Assembly: GCA_024636975.1 (NCBI GenBank)
Contig: JAGXGA010000048.1
Location: 1 to 64,000 of the forward strand
Direction of reading: 5' to 3'
Source of the DNA: Mariniphaga sp.
GTDB lineage: Bacteria > Bacteroidota > Bacteroidia > Bacteroidales > Prolixibacteraceae
DNA: 64,000 nucleotides
Numbering within the stretch: position 1 is the stretch's first letter; every line of letters begins with the position of its first letter. Shown one piece after another: positions 8,774-17,928 of the stretch. The translations under genes were made by a program, and so were the position numbers. The notes under the pieces were generated by a model, which saw nothing but the letters and a program-made list of their open reading frames with translations, searched no databases and was not told the DNA's origin.

Positions 8774-9214
8774 TCAAAAATGAGGCACCTCCTTAAGAAA
8801 CCTGTAATCATTGTTTTCATAATCAATTTCACAGGCAAAATGCTGCAATCCATTTGACACTACCACCCGTTCCACCTTTAGTGTCATATTGTACCGTACC
8901 ACCTGGTCAAAGGCTTCCTGTGATATTTTTACTACTGGTGCTTTAAATTCTGCAACCAGAAAAGGCTGACCTGTTCGTTGGTAAACCAACAGGTCGAAGC
9001 GGAAAAGTTTACCATTCATTGAAATTTGTTTTTCTACAGCCATTAGCGATTCAGGGTAATTCTTTTCCTTAATCAGGTATTCAATAAAATTTTGCCTGAC
9101 CCATTCTTCCGGAGTAAGCAGCACATATCGCCTGCGGATGCGATCAAGAATATAGTTCTTACCCTTCTCAGCAATAATCCTGAAATCATAATTTGGTAAA
9201 TTCAGTTGTTGCAT
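8774..9214 (-). CDS. HsdR-N / type I restriction-like nuclease domain protein
   Basis: 146 aa, a stand-alone HSDR_N_2 domain. A PD-(D/E)xK-type core is visible: 'RFDLLVY' (Asp near 74) and 'LVAEFKAP' (E-x-K near 88-90), after an N-terminal 'TPEEWVRQNFIEYL' helix. The family resembles the nuclease domain of type I restriction subunits, but single-domain versions without methylase or specificity genes are widespread in Bacteroidota chromosomes and are probably not restriction enzymes. Function unknown. Transcribed toward the acetyltransferase gene and divergent from amn. Confidence 0.8.
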   Translation of the reverse strand: MQQLNLPNYDFRIIAEKGKNYILDRIRRRYVLLTPEEWVRQNFIEYLIKEKNYPESLMAVEKQISMNGKLFRFDLLVYQRTGQPFLVAEFKAPVVKISQEAFDQVVRYNMTLKVERVVVSNGLQHFACEIDYENNDYRFLKEVPHF

Positions 9215-9250
9215 CTCCTTTTTTTAATTTTATTTATCTTACCAACAATG

Positions 9251-9282
9251 ATTGGCAGGCCAAACGGAAAAATGTATTTTTG
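9251..9282 (+). promoter_or_regulatory. Promoter of the amn-holA-rhomboid operon
   Basis: ATTG at 9251-9254, 20 bp, then TATTTTTG at 9275-9282, a full match to the TAnnTTTG -7 element. Predicted transcription start near 9289, about 50 bp before the amn start codon. Confidence 0.55.
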
Positions 9283-9337
9283 TTGTGCTCTGTATAATTT
9301 AAAACAAAATAAACCAATCTTCTGTAATTTTTAATGA

Positions 9338-10108
9338 ATGAAGACGAAAAAAGAGATTGTAGAAAACTGGCTGCCTCGCTACACAGGAAGAAAACTGGAA
9401 GATTTTGGCGAATACATCCTGCTCACTAATTTTATGGGGTATGTTGAAAAATTTTCCCTTCGGTTTGAAGTTCCGGTAACAGGAAGCGATAAAAACATGC
9501 CTAATGCCACAGCAGAAGGTATAACCATCATCAACTTTGGTATGGGAAGTCCCAATGCAGCAACAGTAATGGATTTACTGAGTGCAATTAAGCCCAAAGG
9601 GGTACTCTTCCTTGGCAAGTGCGGAGGGTTAAAAAAGAAAAATAAACTGGGCGATTTTATCTTGCCCATTGCCGCCATCCGGAACGAAGGAACATCATCT
9701 GATTACCTGCCTGCGGAAGTTCCGGCCCTACCGGCATTCAATATCCAGCGGGCGGTTTCCCACGTGTTGCGCAACAGTGGGTTTGACTACTGGACCGGAG
9801 TAGTTTACACTACCAACCGCCGGGTATGGGAATACGACGACCGGTTTAAAAAGTACCTTACCAAAACGCGGGCAATGGCAATTGATATGGAGACCGCCAC
9901 ATTATTTACAGTTGGCTTTTCAAATAAAATACCTACAGGAGCGCTTTTGCTGGTTTCCGATCAACCTATGATTTCGGCAGGGGTGAAAACCAGCGACAGC
10001 GACAACCTGGTTACCCTTGAATACGTTGATGTGCATATACAGGCAGGTATTGATGCTTTGCTGGAGATAAAAAACAATGGTCTTTCAGTAAAACACCTAA
10101 AATTTTAA
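9338..10108 (+). CDS. amn: AMP nucleosidase
   Basis: 256 aa, the short Bacteroidota form. It hydrolyses AMP to adenine and ribose 5-phosphate, and belongs to the purine nucleoside phosphorylase fold (PNP_UDP_1). Visible family features: 'INFGMGSPNAATVMDLL' (about 66-82), 'GVLFLGKCGGL' (phosphate/ribose site, about 89-99), 'AIDMETATLF' (ribose-binding Met-Glu, about 182-191) and 'LLLVSDQPM' (purine-binding Asp). Lacks the extra N-terminal domain of the enterobacterial enzyme. First gene of a tight operon: holA starts 1 bp after the stop. A second ATG at 9334 is in another frame. Confidence 0.9.
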   Translation: MKTKKEIVENWLPRYTGRKLEDFGEYILLTNFMGYVEKFSLRFEVPVTGSDKNMPNATAEGITIINFGMGSPNAATVMDLLSAIKPKGVLFLGKCGGLKKKNKLGDFILPIAAIRNEGTSSDYLPAEVPALPAFNIQRAVSHVLRNSGFDYWTGVVYTTNRRVWEYDDRFKKYLTKTRAMAIDMETATLFTVGFSNKIPTGALLLVSDQPMISAGVKTSDSDNLVTLEYVDVHIQAGIDALLEIKNNGLSVKHLKF

Positions 10109-10109
10109 A

Positions 10110-11111
10110 ATGGAAGCTGAAGTCATTCTGCAAAACCTTAAAAAGAAAGTTTATCACCCGATTTATCTGTTGCAGGGAGATGAACCTTATTTCATAGATC
10201 AGATTTCTACCTACATTGAGAAAAATGTGCTCACTGAAGAAGAAAAAGGATTCAACCAGACCATCTTTTATGGAAAAGATACAGAAGAGCGCACCATTGC
10301 TCATGCAGCTTTGCGTTATCCCATGATGTGCGACAAGCAAGTCATTATTGTGAAGGAAGCACAAAGTCTGAAAAAGATAGAAGACCTTGGACCGTATGCT
10401 GAAAAACCCATGCCTTCAACCATTCTGGTGCTGAATTACAAATACAAAACGCTTGACAAACGAACAAAGTTATATAAAGCCATAACAGCAAAAGGAATCG
10501 TTCTCTCTACTAAAAGATTGTATGAAAATCAAATCCCTGCATGGATTGAAAACTATTTAAAAAATTACAATTATACCATTGTACCTCAGGCAAGTCAGAT
10601 ACTAACCGATTCGTTGGGCAACGATCTCGGGAAAATTGCCAATGAACTAAACAAACTGGTAATTGCAGTTAAAGAAACGAATCGGTTAACACCAGTGCAT
10701 ATTGAAAAGAACATTGGCATCAGCAAAGACTTTAACCTGTTTGAACTGCAGGATGCGCTTGTTTCGGGAAATGTTTTAAAGGCCAACCAGATTATCAACT
10801 ACTTTGGTGCAAATCAACAACAGCATCCTATCCAAATGACTATCGCCGTACTGTTTGGCTTTTATTCAAAATTATTTGCTATTCATTTTTTGAAAGACAA
10901 ATCGGAACATGGAGTTATAAGTAAAATGGGTGGGAATCCGTTTTTTATTAAGAAATTAATTGCTGCCTCCAAAAAATACAATCCCACAAAACTTTATGAA
11001 ATTATAGGTATCTTGCGTGAGTACGACCTTAAAAGCAAGGGAATGGGCATTTCAACACTTGTTGATTCTGCTGATCTGCAAAAAGAAATGATTTATAAAA
11101 TATTGCATTAA
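10110..11111 (+). CDS. holA: DNA polymerase III, delta subunit
   Basis: 333 aa, the expected size. Delta opens the beta sliding clamp within the clamp-loader complex. The start 'YLLQGDEPYFID' (about 18-29) is the conserved N-terminal element, followed by a degenerate AAA+-like domain without a functional P-loop and the C-terminal collar domain ('FGFYSKLFAIHFL', about 249-261). It sits between amn and a rhomboid gene with almost no spacing (1 and 0 bp), so the three are co-transcribed and probably translationally coupled. Confidence 0.9.
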   Translation: MEAEVILQNLKKKVYHPIYLLQGDEPYFIDQISTYIEKNVLTEEEKGFNQTIFYGKDTEERTIAHAALRYPMMCDKQVIIVKEAQSLKKIEDLGPYAEKPMPSTILVLNYKYKTLDKRTKLYKAITAKGIVLSTKRLYENQIPAWIENYLKNYNYTIVPQASQILTDSLGNDLGKIANELNKLVIAVKETNRLTPVHIEKNIGISKDFNLFELQDALVSGNVLKANQIINYFGANQQQHPIQMTIAVLFGFYSKLFAIHFLKDKSEHGVISKMGGNPFFIKKLIAASKKYNPTKLYEIIGILREYDLKSKGMGISTLVDSADLQKEMIYKILH

Positions 11112-11720
11112 ATGATAACCTGGATTATAATTGGAATTACTTTCATTACATCATATCTAACCTTCCAGAATCCTTCAATGATGGAGAAGCTGCAGTTTAA
11201 TGCAGCACTAGTCGTTCACCGGAAACAATACTATCGTTTACTCACCCATGCATTTATTCATGTGGGTTGGACACACCTGCTTGTGAATATGCTGGTTTTA
11301 TATTTCTTTGGTCCCCATGTAGAAAGCCTTTTCGGGTATTTCTTTGGCGCCAAAGCATCTTTATATTACGTAATACTTTATGTAGGCGGAATACTGGTTT
11401 CCAATGCATGGAGCCTTATCAAACACCAGAACGATCATTACTACAATGCTGTAGGCGCTTCAGGTGCGGTTTCAGCTGTATTGTTCGCTTTTATTTTCCT
11501 TAATCCCTGGGAGAAGCTTTACCTTTTTGCAATAGTTCCAATACCAGCAATCATATTTGCCATTGGGTACCTCTTTTATTCCTATCAAATGGGAAAACGC
11601 AAAGCCGATAATGTTGCCCACGATGCCCATCTTTTAGGTGCGGTTTTTGGATTTGTCTTTCCACTAATTCTTAAACCTGACCTATTCAGCCGTTTTATTG
11701 ATTTATTACCGGGCTTTTGA
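11112..11720 (+). CDS. Rhomboid-family intramembrane serine protease
   Basis: 202 aa, about six membrane helices. Catalytic Ser is in 'VGASGAVSA' (Ser117) and the His in 'AHDAHLLGAVFG' (His173); the 'HVGWTHLLVNM' segment (about 50-60) holds the conserved oxyanion-side His and Asn. The loop between helices 1 and 2 also fits the family. Rhomboids cut substrates inside membranes; its substrate is unknown. The ATG follows directly on the holA stop, third gene of the amn operon. No terminator was seen in the next 200 bp. Confidence 0.9.
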   Translation: MITWIIIGITFITSYLTFQNPSMMEKLQFNAALVVHRKQYYRLLTHAFIHVGWTHLLVNMLVLYFFGPHVESLFGYFFGAKASLYYVILYVGGILVSNAWSLIKHQNDHYYNAVGASGAVSAVLFAFIFLNPWEKLYLFAIVPIPAIIFAIGYLFYSYQMGKRKADNVAHDAHLLGAVFGFVFPLILKPDLFSRFIDLLPGF

Positions 11721-11821
11721 CAGAAGAAGTGGATATTGAAAAGTGAACAGTCCGTTAAATTGGATATGCAATATTGTATAATGTAATAACTTAAATTGTT
11801 TTGCAGCCATAATCTGCCACC

Positions 11822-11874
11822 TCGCGGCGCAACTGCCGGTCTGGGCTTGAAAATCGTCCGTTCCATGCGCCGCC
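11822..11874. repeat. Dispersed palindromic repeat, copy 2
   Basis: GCGGCGCA (about 11824-11831) and TGCGCCGC (about 11866-11873) form perfect inverted arms; the right arm reads CGTTCCATGCGCCGCC exactly as in the copy at 387-437. About 15 bp further lies TTTTAGTTATAT, which also occurs at 240-251. The shared pieces suggest both intergenic regions carry relics of one mobile or structured element. Confidence 0.5.
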
Positions 11875-11930
11875 AGGAAGATCAGGATTTTTAGTTATAT
11901 GATAGTGTGTTAGTGAAAAAAAACCGGTAA

Positions 11931-13067
11931 ATGGAAATCATCCTTCTCATTGGTGCAGCAGAATCAATATTTTTGTTTTTACTAATAGCGGGTAAAAAGC
12001 AAAAGCAATTATCGGATTTTGCACTGGGTTCGATGTTCCTGTTATACGCTTTAAGTATTGGGTTGACCTGGCTGGAACTTTATAATGCAAAGCACAGTTA
12101 TCCATATCCTGCTGTTATCAACCTGAGCTGGCTCATTCTGTTTCTTCAGGGGCCTGCTTTATGGCTTTACATCAAATCGTTTACCGTTCAGAGATTTCGG
12201 ATAAAGCCCATCTATTTTTTACATCTCATCCCTTTCCTGATTTTTCTTATTTACCATTACTTCGATTTCATAACGCTACCTGTAGCCGAAAAGCTTGCAA
12301 TGGCAGAAACCGACGCCTTCAAGGAAAAACTGTCGTATAAGCTTTCCGTTCTGGGGATAGGGATTTCTACAACAGGCTATAACATTTGGGCGCTGATTTT
12401 AATTAACAATTACAGAAAAAAACTGAAACTAAACTTTTCATCCATTGAACGAATTGATCTGGACTGGCTGCGGATACTCGTTTGGGCATCAATAGTAATT
12501 TACTTTCTTAACTCCATTTTGTTTGTTATTGACATGGTATTTCAATTTGCCACTTATCATTATCTGATGCTATTAACATACAGTTTTGCCTCCATTTATA
12601 TCTTTTTTCTAGGCTATTTCGGACTACAGCAGGGAAATGTTTTTATTTCAAACCGGTTTTATATTGAAGTTGAACAGGATAGAATAGAAACAGCTGGTAC
12701 ACCACCAGAAAGAACAGATGATGAAAACGATTTTGTAAACACGCTGCTGATATTCATGGAAAACAAACAGCCTTACCTCGATCCGGAAATCACGGTGCTA
12801 AAACTAAGTGATCAGTTGTCCGTCAAACCGGAATACCTGTCAGAGGTTTTGAATAAAAAGTTAAATCAAAATTTCTTTGACTTTATCAATAAGTACCGGA
12901 TTGAAGAATTTAAAATACAGTCGATTGCCGAATCGAACCGTCACCTCTCTATTATAGGCATTGCTCACAACTGTGGTTTTAACTCCAAAGCAGCATTTTA
13001 CAGGGCCTTTAATAAATTTGAGAGAACAACTCCATCAGCTTATGTATCAGCGTCTTATAAAAAGTGA
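11931..13067 (+). CDS. AraC-family transcriptional regulator with membrane-embedded sensor half
   Basis: 378 aa. Residues 1-220 contain seven hydrophobic segments and no known soluble sensor; residues about 270-375 are an AraC-type double helix-turn-helix, with 'LSDQLSVKPEYLSEVLNKKL' (first HTH, about 304-323) and 'SIIGIAHNCGFNSKAAFYRAF' as the second HTH (about 345-365, ending 'FERTTPSAYV'). Such membrane AraC proteins are common in Bacteroidota and are thought to sense extracellular or membrane signals. It stands just upstream of, and in the same direction as, five genes (13171-17928) that it may control. Confidence 0.9.
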   Translation: MEIILLIGAAESIFLFLLIAGKKQKQLSDFALGSMFLLYALSIGLTWLELYNAKHSYPYPAVINLSWLILFLQGPALWLYIKSFTVQRFRIKPIYFLHLIPFLIFLIYHYFDFITLPVAEKLAMAETDAFKEKLSYKLSVLGIGISTTGYNIWALILINNYRKKLKLNFSSIERIDLDWLRILVWASIVIYFLNSILFVIDMVFQFATYHYLMLLTYSFASIYIFFLGYFGLQQGNVFISNRFYIEVEQDRIETAGTPPERTDDENDFVNTLLIFMENKQPYLDPEITVLKLSDQLSVKPEYLSEVLNKKLNQNFFDFINKYRIEEFKIQSIAESNRHLSIIGIAHNCGFNSKAAFYRAFNKFERTTPSAYVSASYKK

Positions 13068-13134
13068 GACACTATTTTCTGTAAAATGAAACCTATGAAC
13101 TGAAAAGTGAAACTCCGGGTTCATCCTTCGTTGG

Positions 13135-13142
13135 TTTATTTG
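13135..13142 (+). promoter_or_regulatory. Possible -7 element before the envelope barrel gene
   Basis: TTTATTTG matches TAnnTTTG at 5 of 6 defined positions, 29 bp before the ATG at 13171. No clear -33 element. If real, the five genes after the AraC regulator have their own promoter. Confidence 0.25.
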
Positions 13143-13170
13143 CATCAATAACATTTAAACCGAAAAAAAA

Positions 13171-13839
13171 ATGAAGAACAAATTTTACCTGTTACCTGCA
13201 ATCCTGACCTTTCTATTTTTAGCTTCCTGTGCTGTTACCAAAGATTTGAAGTACTCAGTTCAGGGTGGTATTAATATAGGAGGTATAACCGAAAATACCG
13301 ATATGAGCATTATACCGGGCGACCCTGTTGAAGTGGATGCATTCACCGGCGCTACGCAAACCGGATTTAATGCCGGCATGCGTGCAACAAAATCATTTGG
13401 AAGAACCCAGCTGGAAAGCGGAATCGATTACATGCTCAACAATCAAAGTTTCAGATACAATGATCCGGTAAACGATTTCAGCGGAAAACGTGATCTGGCA
13501 GTATCACAGTTTATGGTTCCGCTTACATGGAACATCCTCTTTCTCAAAAATTACCTCCCTCGTCAGGAATTGAAAGTAAAAATCGGATTTGCAGGTCAAT
13601 ACAATATTCTGTCAGTAAATGATAATGGAAAGCTACCAGACTATTCGGTCAATCCCTTTTCTGCAGGGGCAACGATAGGGTTTGCCGTTTATCCTGTACA
13701 GCTAAGCAGTGGAAGCAAAATTGGAATTTTTGCAGAAGGGTATCGCGGGAGCAGGATATATGAAGATTTTTATAATCAGCAGGGATTTGAAATTCCGGGT
13801 TCCAGTTTTGCAAAGTTCGGCATCAGTTTTCAATTCTAA
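13171..13839 (+). CDS. Outer-membrane beta-barrel-like protein with lipoprotein signal
   Basis: 222 aa. The signal 'LTFLFLASC' (about 12-20) fits a lipobox L-A-S-C, so Cys20 may be lipidated. The rest alternates hydrophobic and polar residues, as in a small beta-barrel of the OMP_b-brl type ('GFNAGMRATKSFG', 'TQLESGIDYMLNN', 'GATIGFAVYP'), and ends in an aromatic residue ('FGISFQF'), the usual barrel C-terminus. A lipidated barrel is uncommon; either the cleavage is by signal peptidase I or the predicted barrel is a surface beta-sandwich. Function unknown. The nitroreductase gene follows after 12 bp. Confidence 0.7.
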   Translation: MKNKFYLLPAILTFLFLASCAVTKDLKYSVQGGINIGGITENTDMSIIPGDPVEVDAFTGATQTGFNAGMRATKSFGRTQLESGIDYMLNNQSFRYNDPVNDFSGKRDLAVSQFMVPLTWNILFLKNYLPRQELKVKIGFAGQYNILSVNDNGKLPDYSVNPFSAGATIGFAVYPVQLSSGSKIGIFAEGYRGSRIYEDFYNQQGFEIPGSSFAKFGISFQF

Positions 13840-13851
13840 AAATTATAAATT

Positions 13852-14820
13852 ATGATCAGGGAAAATGACCTTCTGAAACTCATTAAATATGCAGCCCAGG
13901 CACCTTCAGGGCATAATACACAGCCCTGGAAGTTTAAGCCGGGGAAATCAACTGTTACAATCCTTCCTGATTTTGAACGGGCATTGCCTGTTGCCGATGC
14001 CGACCATCACGAACTGTATATCAGCATCGGATGTGCTCTTGAGAACTTAAAAATTACTGCCGGTGCATTTGGTTATAAAACAGAGGTTCAATTGCAAAAT
14101 AGTGGAGCAGCAACAGCAGTTGTGGTTCATTTTGAAGAAAACAATGAACCGGAAAGTGATGAACTATTTAACTATATTGAGAAAAGACAGGTAAGGCGTA
14201 ACATGTATACTACACAAAAAGTGTCTGAAAGCACAATGAAGGCTTTACTTGATGTTTGCCGGGAAAAAAATATCCGTATGAAACCTTTTACAACTGCTGA
14301 CGACCGTGAGCTGTTAACTCCATTTATATTGGAGGCAGCCTCCCTCCAAACGGGGAATAATAAATTCATGAATGAACTCATTAATTGGACCCGATTCAGC
14401 GAAAAAGAAGCTGTAAAGAAAGGTGACGGACTATTGACTGCCACATTAAACCTTCCTAACCTGGGTCGTTTTTTAGGAACCTTGCTTTTTAAAGGGCTGA
14501 TTACTCCTCGTTCTGAAATGACCCGGTGGAAAAAAGTAATTTCTTATACCCCTTGTTTTATGTTATTCACAGTTGAAAAAAATGAGCCGCAGAGCTGGAT
14601 AAAACTTGGGCAGGTTTTTCAGCGGTTCGCATTAACTGCTACGGAATATGGACTTAGCCACGCGCATGCCAACATGCCTTGTGAAGAAGGCTCTGTCCGT
14701 AAAAAAATGATCGATACATTAAATTTGAAAACTTCCACTCCCCTGCTGCTTATCAGGTTGGGCTATTCGCAGCCGATGCCCTATTCGTTCAGAAGGCATT
14801 TAACTGAAGTAATTCAGTAG
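13852..14820 (+). CDS. Acg-family nitroreductase-like flavoprotein
   Basis: 322 aa. The N-terminal 'KYAAQAPSGHNTQPWKF' (about 12-28) is the FMN-binding signature of nitroreductases, in the form seen in the Acg (Rv2032) subfamily, which has two nitroreductase-like halves. 'EKRQVRRNMY' (about 114-123) is a further family motif. Acg proteins bind FMN but often lack reductase activity and may store or sequester flavin. Likely co-transcribed with the preceding barrel gene. Confidence 0.85.
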   Translation: MIRENDLLKLIKYAAQAPSGHNTQPWKFKPGKSTVTILPDFERALPVADADHHELYISIGCALENLKITAGAFGYKTEVQLQNSGAATAVVVHFEENNEPESDELFNYIEKRQVRRNMYTTQKVSESTMKALLDVCREKNIRMKPFTTADDRELLTPFILEAASLQTGNNKFMNELINWTRFSEKEAVKKGDGLLTATLNLPNLGRFLGTLLFKGLITPRSEMTRWKKVISYTPCFMLFTVEKNEPQSWIKLGQVFQRFALTATEYGLSHAHANMPCEEGSVRKKMIDTLNLKTSTPLLLIRLGYSQPMPYSFRRHLTEVIQ

Positions 14821-14892
14821 TCATTATTGTGTTTAAACCTGACTACAATAGTATGTGCTGTTTTTATGTTCAAATATGTAAGTAAATAAATT

Positions 14893-15687
14893 ATGAAAAC
14901 GTTCAAAAATAAAATTCAGGAAGAGGTCGCTCAAATTCTTCAGGAAATTTCTTCATCTGAAAATGAGTTACTAAATGAAAAGGATGCAGAACATTTACCC
15001 GCTCCGGTAAAAAAATGGCTGGAGATTTCGGGAGCCATTGGCAGGGAAAAAGCAAAAAACATATGGCTTAAGCAGGAGTTTCTGATGAAACTAAAACCAC
15101 AGCAAAAAAAATGGCATCGGGCCAGCGCCCAACAGCTGTTTTCCACTCAGAATCCCTCCTTCATTTGGGCAGTTAAGCTAAAAATTATGCCGCTTTTAAA
15201 TGTTATTGGCCGCGATAAATTTATAAACGGGAAAGGTGAAATGCAGATGAAACTTAACGGTATTTTTAATCTTGGAAATGAAACCGGCCCAAAAATGGAC
15301 GAAGGTACCTTACAGCGCTACCTGGGTGAAATTGTGTGGTTCCCTTCCGCTTCTGTAAGTTCGCACATCAGGTGGGAAGCAATTGATGACAATACGGCAA
15401 AAGCTACTATGAATTATCAAGGTACTAAAGGCTCAGGCACCTTTTACTTCAACAAGGATGGTTTTCCGGATAAATTTGTTGCCTTACGTTACATGGGAAA
15501 TGCGCCGGATGCCAAACGGTATGAATGGGTAACAGAAGTTAAGGAGCATGCTCAGTGGAATGGCATTACAATCCCTTCAAAATTAAAAGCTACCTGGTTA
15601 CTTGATACCGGTCCGTGGACCTGGTGCACCATTAAAATCACCGATATCAGATACAACATAAAGGAAAAAAGCCTGAATCTGATTTAA
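14893..15687 (+). CDS. DUF6544 family protein
   Basis: 264 aa, soluble, without signal peptide. The opening 'LPAPVKKWLEISGAIG' and 'EIVWFPSASVSSHIRWEAID' (about 153-172) with 'WTVEV'-like strands are characteristic of the family formerly called DUF6920. Function unknown; the family is often found beside oxidoreductases and stress genes. Start at the ATG 14893; 72 bp after the nitroreductase gene, 74 bp before the next. Confidence 0.75.
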   Translation: MKTFKNKIQEEVAQILQEISSSENELLNEKDAEHLPAPVKKWLEISGAIGREKAKNIWLKQEFLMKLKPQQKKWHRASAQQLFSTQNPSFIWAVKLKIMPLLNVIGRDKFINGKGEMQMKLNGIFNLGNETGPKMDEGTLQRYLGEIVWFPSASVSSHIRWEAIDDNTAKATMNYQGTKGSGTFYFNKDGFPDKFVALRYMGNAPDAKRYEWVTEVKEHAQWNGITIPSKLKATWLLDTGPWTWCTIKITDIRYNIKEKSLNLI

Positions 15688-15761
15688 TTAAAAACATACA
15701 AATTAGAAAATTCTGTAATAAAAGGCCTATTCTAAAGACAAACACTTTTAAATAGCCAAAA

Positions 15762-16946
15762 ATGAAAACAATTAAAAAAGTTTATCTCTTTTTCCTGAAA
15801 GTGATCAAATGGGCCTTTATCGTAATTATTGGGCTGGCCGTTGTTTCAGCACTTTACAATTTAACCTTACCTACCCATTCTAAAGTTACTGAAAGATTAA
15901 ATGAACGTGAAAAGGCATATATTGCCGAAACAATGAACCTGCAGCAAAAAATGGGCAACACGGTTTGGCCAGGATGGAGCACAACTCATATTCCTGTCAT
16001 TGTATACAATGAAGAGTATGCATTTTTAATTGGTTTTCCCAATCCTCCGGCAGGATGGAATAAAATGCCGCAGGAAGAATTCAGGGGAGACCAGTGGGAA
16101 GCAGTTAAAGAGGATGATTTCCACGGCGCCACCTACTACCGGCAACACCTGCCCGACCCTGATATCACACCTGAAAACTTCACTGTAAAGGTGGGCGACC
16201 GGTGGGTGGCCACCATGCAGACAAAAGAGTATGCTGCAGTAGATTTTTATAACGAATTCAAACATGAACTCCCACCCCTGCTGAATGCTGTTTTTCCATA
16301 CGGGATATTCTGGTACCTGTTGATGGGAGAAGCTGAAAATTACATTGGTGGGATGGCACATGAGGCATTCCATGCTTTCCAGGGAACATTGGTTCCTCAA
16401 AGGTTGGCAGAGGGTGAAAATGCAAGCCGCCTTTCAGAGGATTACCCGTTTACAAATCATGAAAATGCAGATGGCTGGAAAGATGAAATTCGATTCCTGA
16501 TGCAGGCTTATCATGCAACAGATGCAGATTCTGCGCGCTTGTTTGCAATTAAGTTTATTAATGAACGAAACGAACGCAGGAAAAAAGCAGATCTTTCGCC
16601 TGAAATGATCAGGTATGAACAAAACCGCGAATGGCTGGAAGGCCTGGCAAAATATGCAGAATTAAAAATTGGTCTGGAGGCAGAAAACAGTGCAACTTAT
16701 CAACCCGTAGTACATATGGAAAACGTTCCCGGGTTTCATAACTACAACAAAAGAACCCGCTTTTTCAATCAGCAAATTGGTGAAGTGAAACGTACAGCAA
16801 ACCGTCCGGGTGAAAGCCGGTTTTATTATGGAGGAATGTTGCAGGCATTTATGCTCGACCGACTGCTTCCTGACTGGAAATCTGCTGCATTTGAAAATGA
16901 CGTCTCCCTTGATGAATTATTAAAAAAGGCTGTTGAAAATGGATAA
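15762..16946 (+). CDS. Membrane-anchored protein with HExxH motif (putative metallopeptidase)
   Basis: 394 aa, not recognised as a named family. One membrane segment near the N-terminus (about 14-34) with the bulk predicted outside the cytoplasm. The sequence 'GGMAHEAFHAFQGT' contains H200-E-A-F-H204, a zincin-type HExxH motif, and a possible third ligand Glu lies in 'NREWLEGLAKYAELK' (about 288-302), the spacing seen in gluzincins. This makes a zinc peptidase plausible but unproven. Its stop codon overlaps the start of the next gene by 8 bases (ATGGATAA), so both proteins are probably made together. Confidence 0.6.
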   Translation: MKTIKKVYLFFLKVIKWAFIVIIGLAVVSALYNLTLPTHSKVTERLNEREKAYIAETMNLQQKMGNTVWPGWSTTHIPVIVYNEEYAFLIGFPNPPAGWNKMPQEEFRGDQWEAVKEDDFHGATYYRQHLPDPDITPENFTVKVGDRWVATMQTKEYAAVDFYNEFKHELPPLLNAVFPYGIFWYLLMGEAENYIGGMAHEAFHAFQGTLVPQRLAEGENASRLSEDYPFTNHENADGWKDEIRFLMQAYHATDADSARLFAIKFINERNERRKKADLSPEMIRYEQNREWLEGLAKYAELKIGLEAENSATYQPVVHMENVPGFHNYNKRTRFFNQQIGEVKRTANRPGESRFYYGGMLQAFMLDRLLPDWKSAAFENDVSLDELLKKAVENG

Positions 16947-17928
16947 ACTGTCCGATTTTAAAGGTTCTGTAATAATTCTGTTGCTTTTAGTGGTATCATG
17001 TTCTCAGGATAAACTGAATGGCCGGTTACTGTTTAATGAAGCAAACCCTGACAAAGGCTTTAATTATCCTTATTACCTATTTATTCCGGATAGCATGGAT
17101 AAAGATCAGGAACTGGTGCTTATTACAGAGCCTAACAACTCTGGGTTTGTAAGCGATGAGCCGGAAAAGCATATTGAAAAAGCAGAACGGACAGCCGGCA
17201 GGGAGTTCTACACCGGAAATTATGTTGCGCAAAAAATGGGCTTTCCTCTTCTTGTACCGGTATTTCCGCGTTCCGAAACCGACTGGAAGATATACACCCA
17301 CGCATTCGATCGCGATGTAGCCAGGCAAACGGGAAATGCACTTGAACGAATCGATTTGCAATTACTGGCTATGATAGAAGATGCAAAAAAGATACTGACA
17401 GCAGAAGGATACCGGCTCAATGAACAGTTTCTTATGACCGGGTTCTCAGCATCCGGTACATTTGTGAACCGTTTTACGGCAATACATCCGGAAAAGATAC
17501 TGGCTGCGGCAGCCGGTGGAATAAATGGATTGCTCATACTGCCGGTTGAAAAGCTCAATAATGAACCACTAAACTTTCCCCTGGGGGTTAACGACTTCCC
17601 CACCCTGTTTGGAAAAACATTTGATTCCACTGCATATAAAAATACTCCGCAGTTTTTGTATATGGGCGAACTGGATGATAATGATGCCATCCCATACGAA
17701 GATGGATATGACGCTGATGAGCGGGAACTTGTGTACAAGCTTCTTGGTCAGGAGATGCAGCCCATGAGGTGGAATAAATGCAGAGAAATCTATACCCGGG
17801 AGAATATTAAGGCCGATATAACTACATTTCCCGGGATCGGACATGAACATCCCGATTCAGTGAAAGAGGAGATTGTTGGTTTTTTTATGAAACATTCATT
17901 TGCTGACAGGAGTTCAGCAGGTAAATGA
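16939..17928 (+). CDS. Alpha/beta-hydrolase-fold lipoprotein
   Basis: About 329 aa. The signal 'IILLLLVVSCSQ' ends in a good lipobox (V-V-S-C). A nucleophile elbow G-F-S-A-S-G (GFSASGTF) and a late His in 'FPGIGHEHPDS' fit an esterase or depolymerase-like serine hydrolase; an acidic partner may be in 'MGELDDNDAIPYEDGY'. I start it at the ATG 16939; an in-frame TTG at 16933 adds only two residues. Overlaps the HExxH protein gene by 8 bp. Substrate unknown. Confidence 0.75.
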   Translation: MDKLSDFKGSVIILLLLVVSCSQDKLNGRLLFNEANPDKGFNYPYYLFIPDSMDKDQELVLITEPNNSGFVSDEPEKHIEKAERTAGREFYTGNYVAQKMGFPLLVPVFPRSETDWKIYTHAFDRDVARQTGNALERIDLQLLAMIEDAKKILTAEGYRLNEQFLMTGFSASGTFVNRFTAIHPEKILAAAAGGINGLLILPVEKLNNEPLNFPLGVNDFPTLFGKTFDSTAYKNTPQFLYMGELDDNDAIPYEDGYDADERELVYKLLGQEMQPMRWNKCREIYTRENIKADITTFPGIGHEHPDSVKEEIVGFFMKHSFADRSSAGK

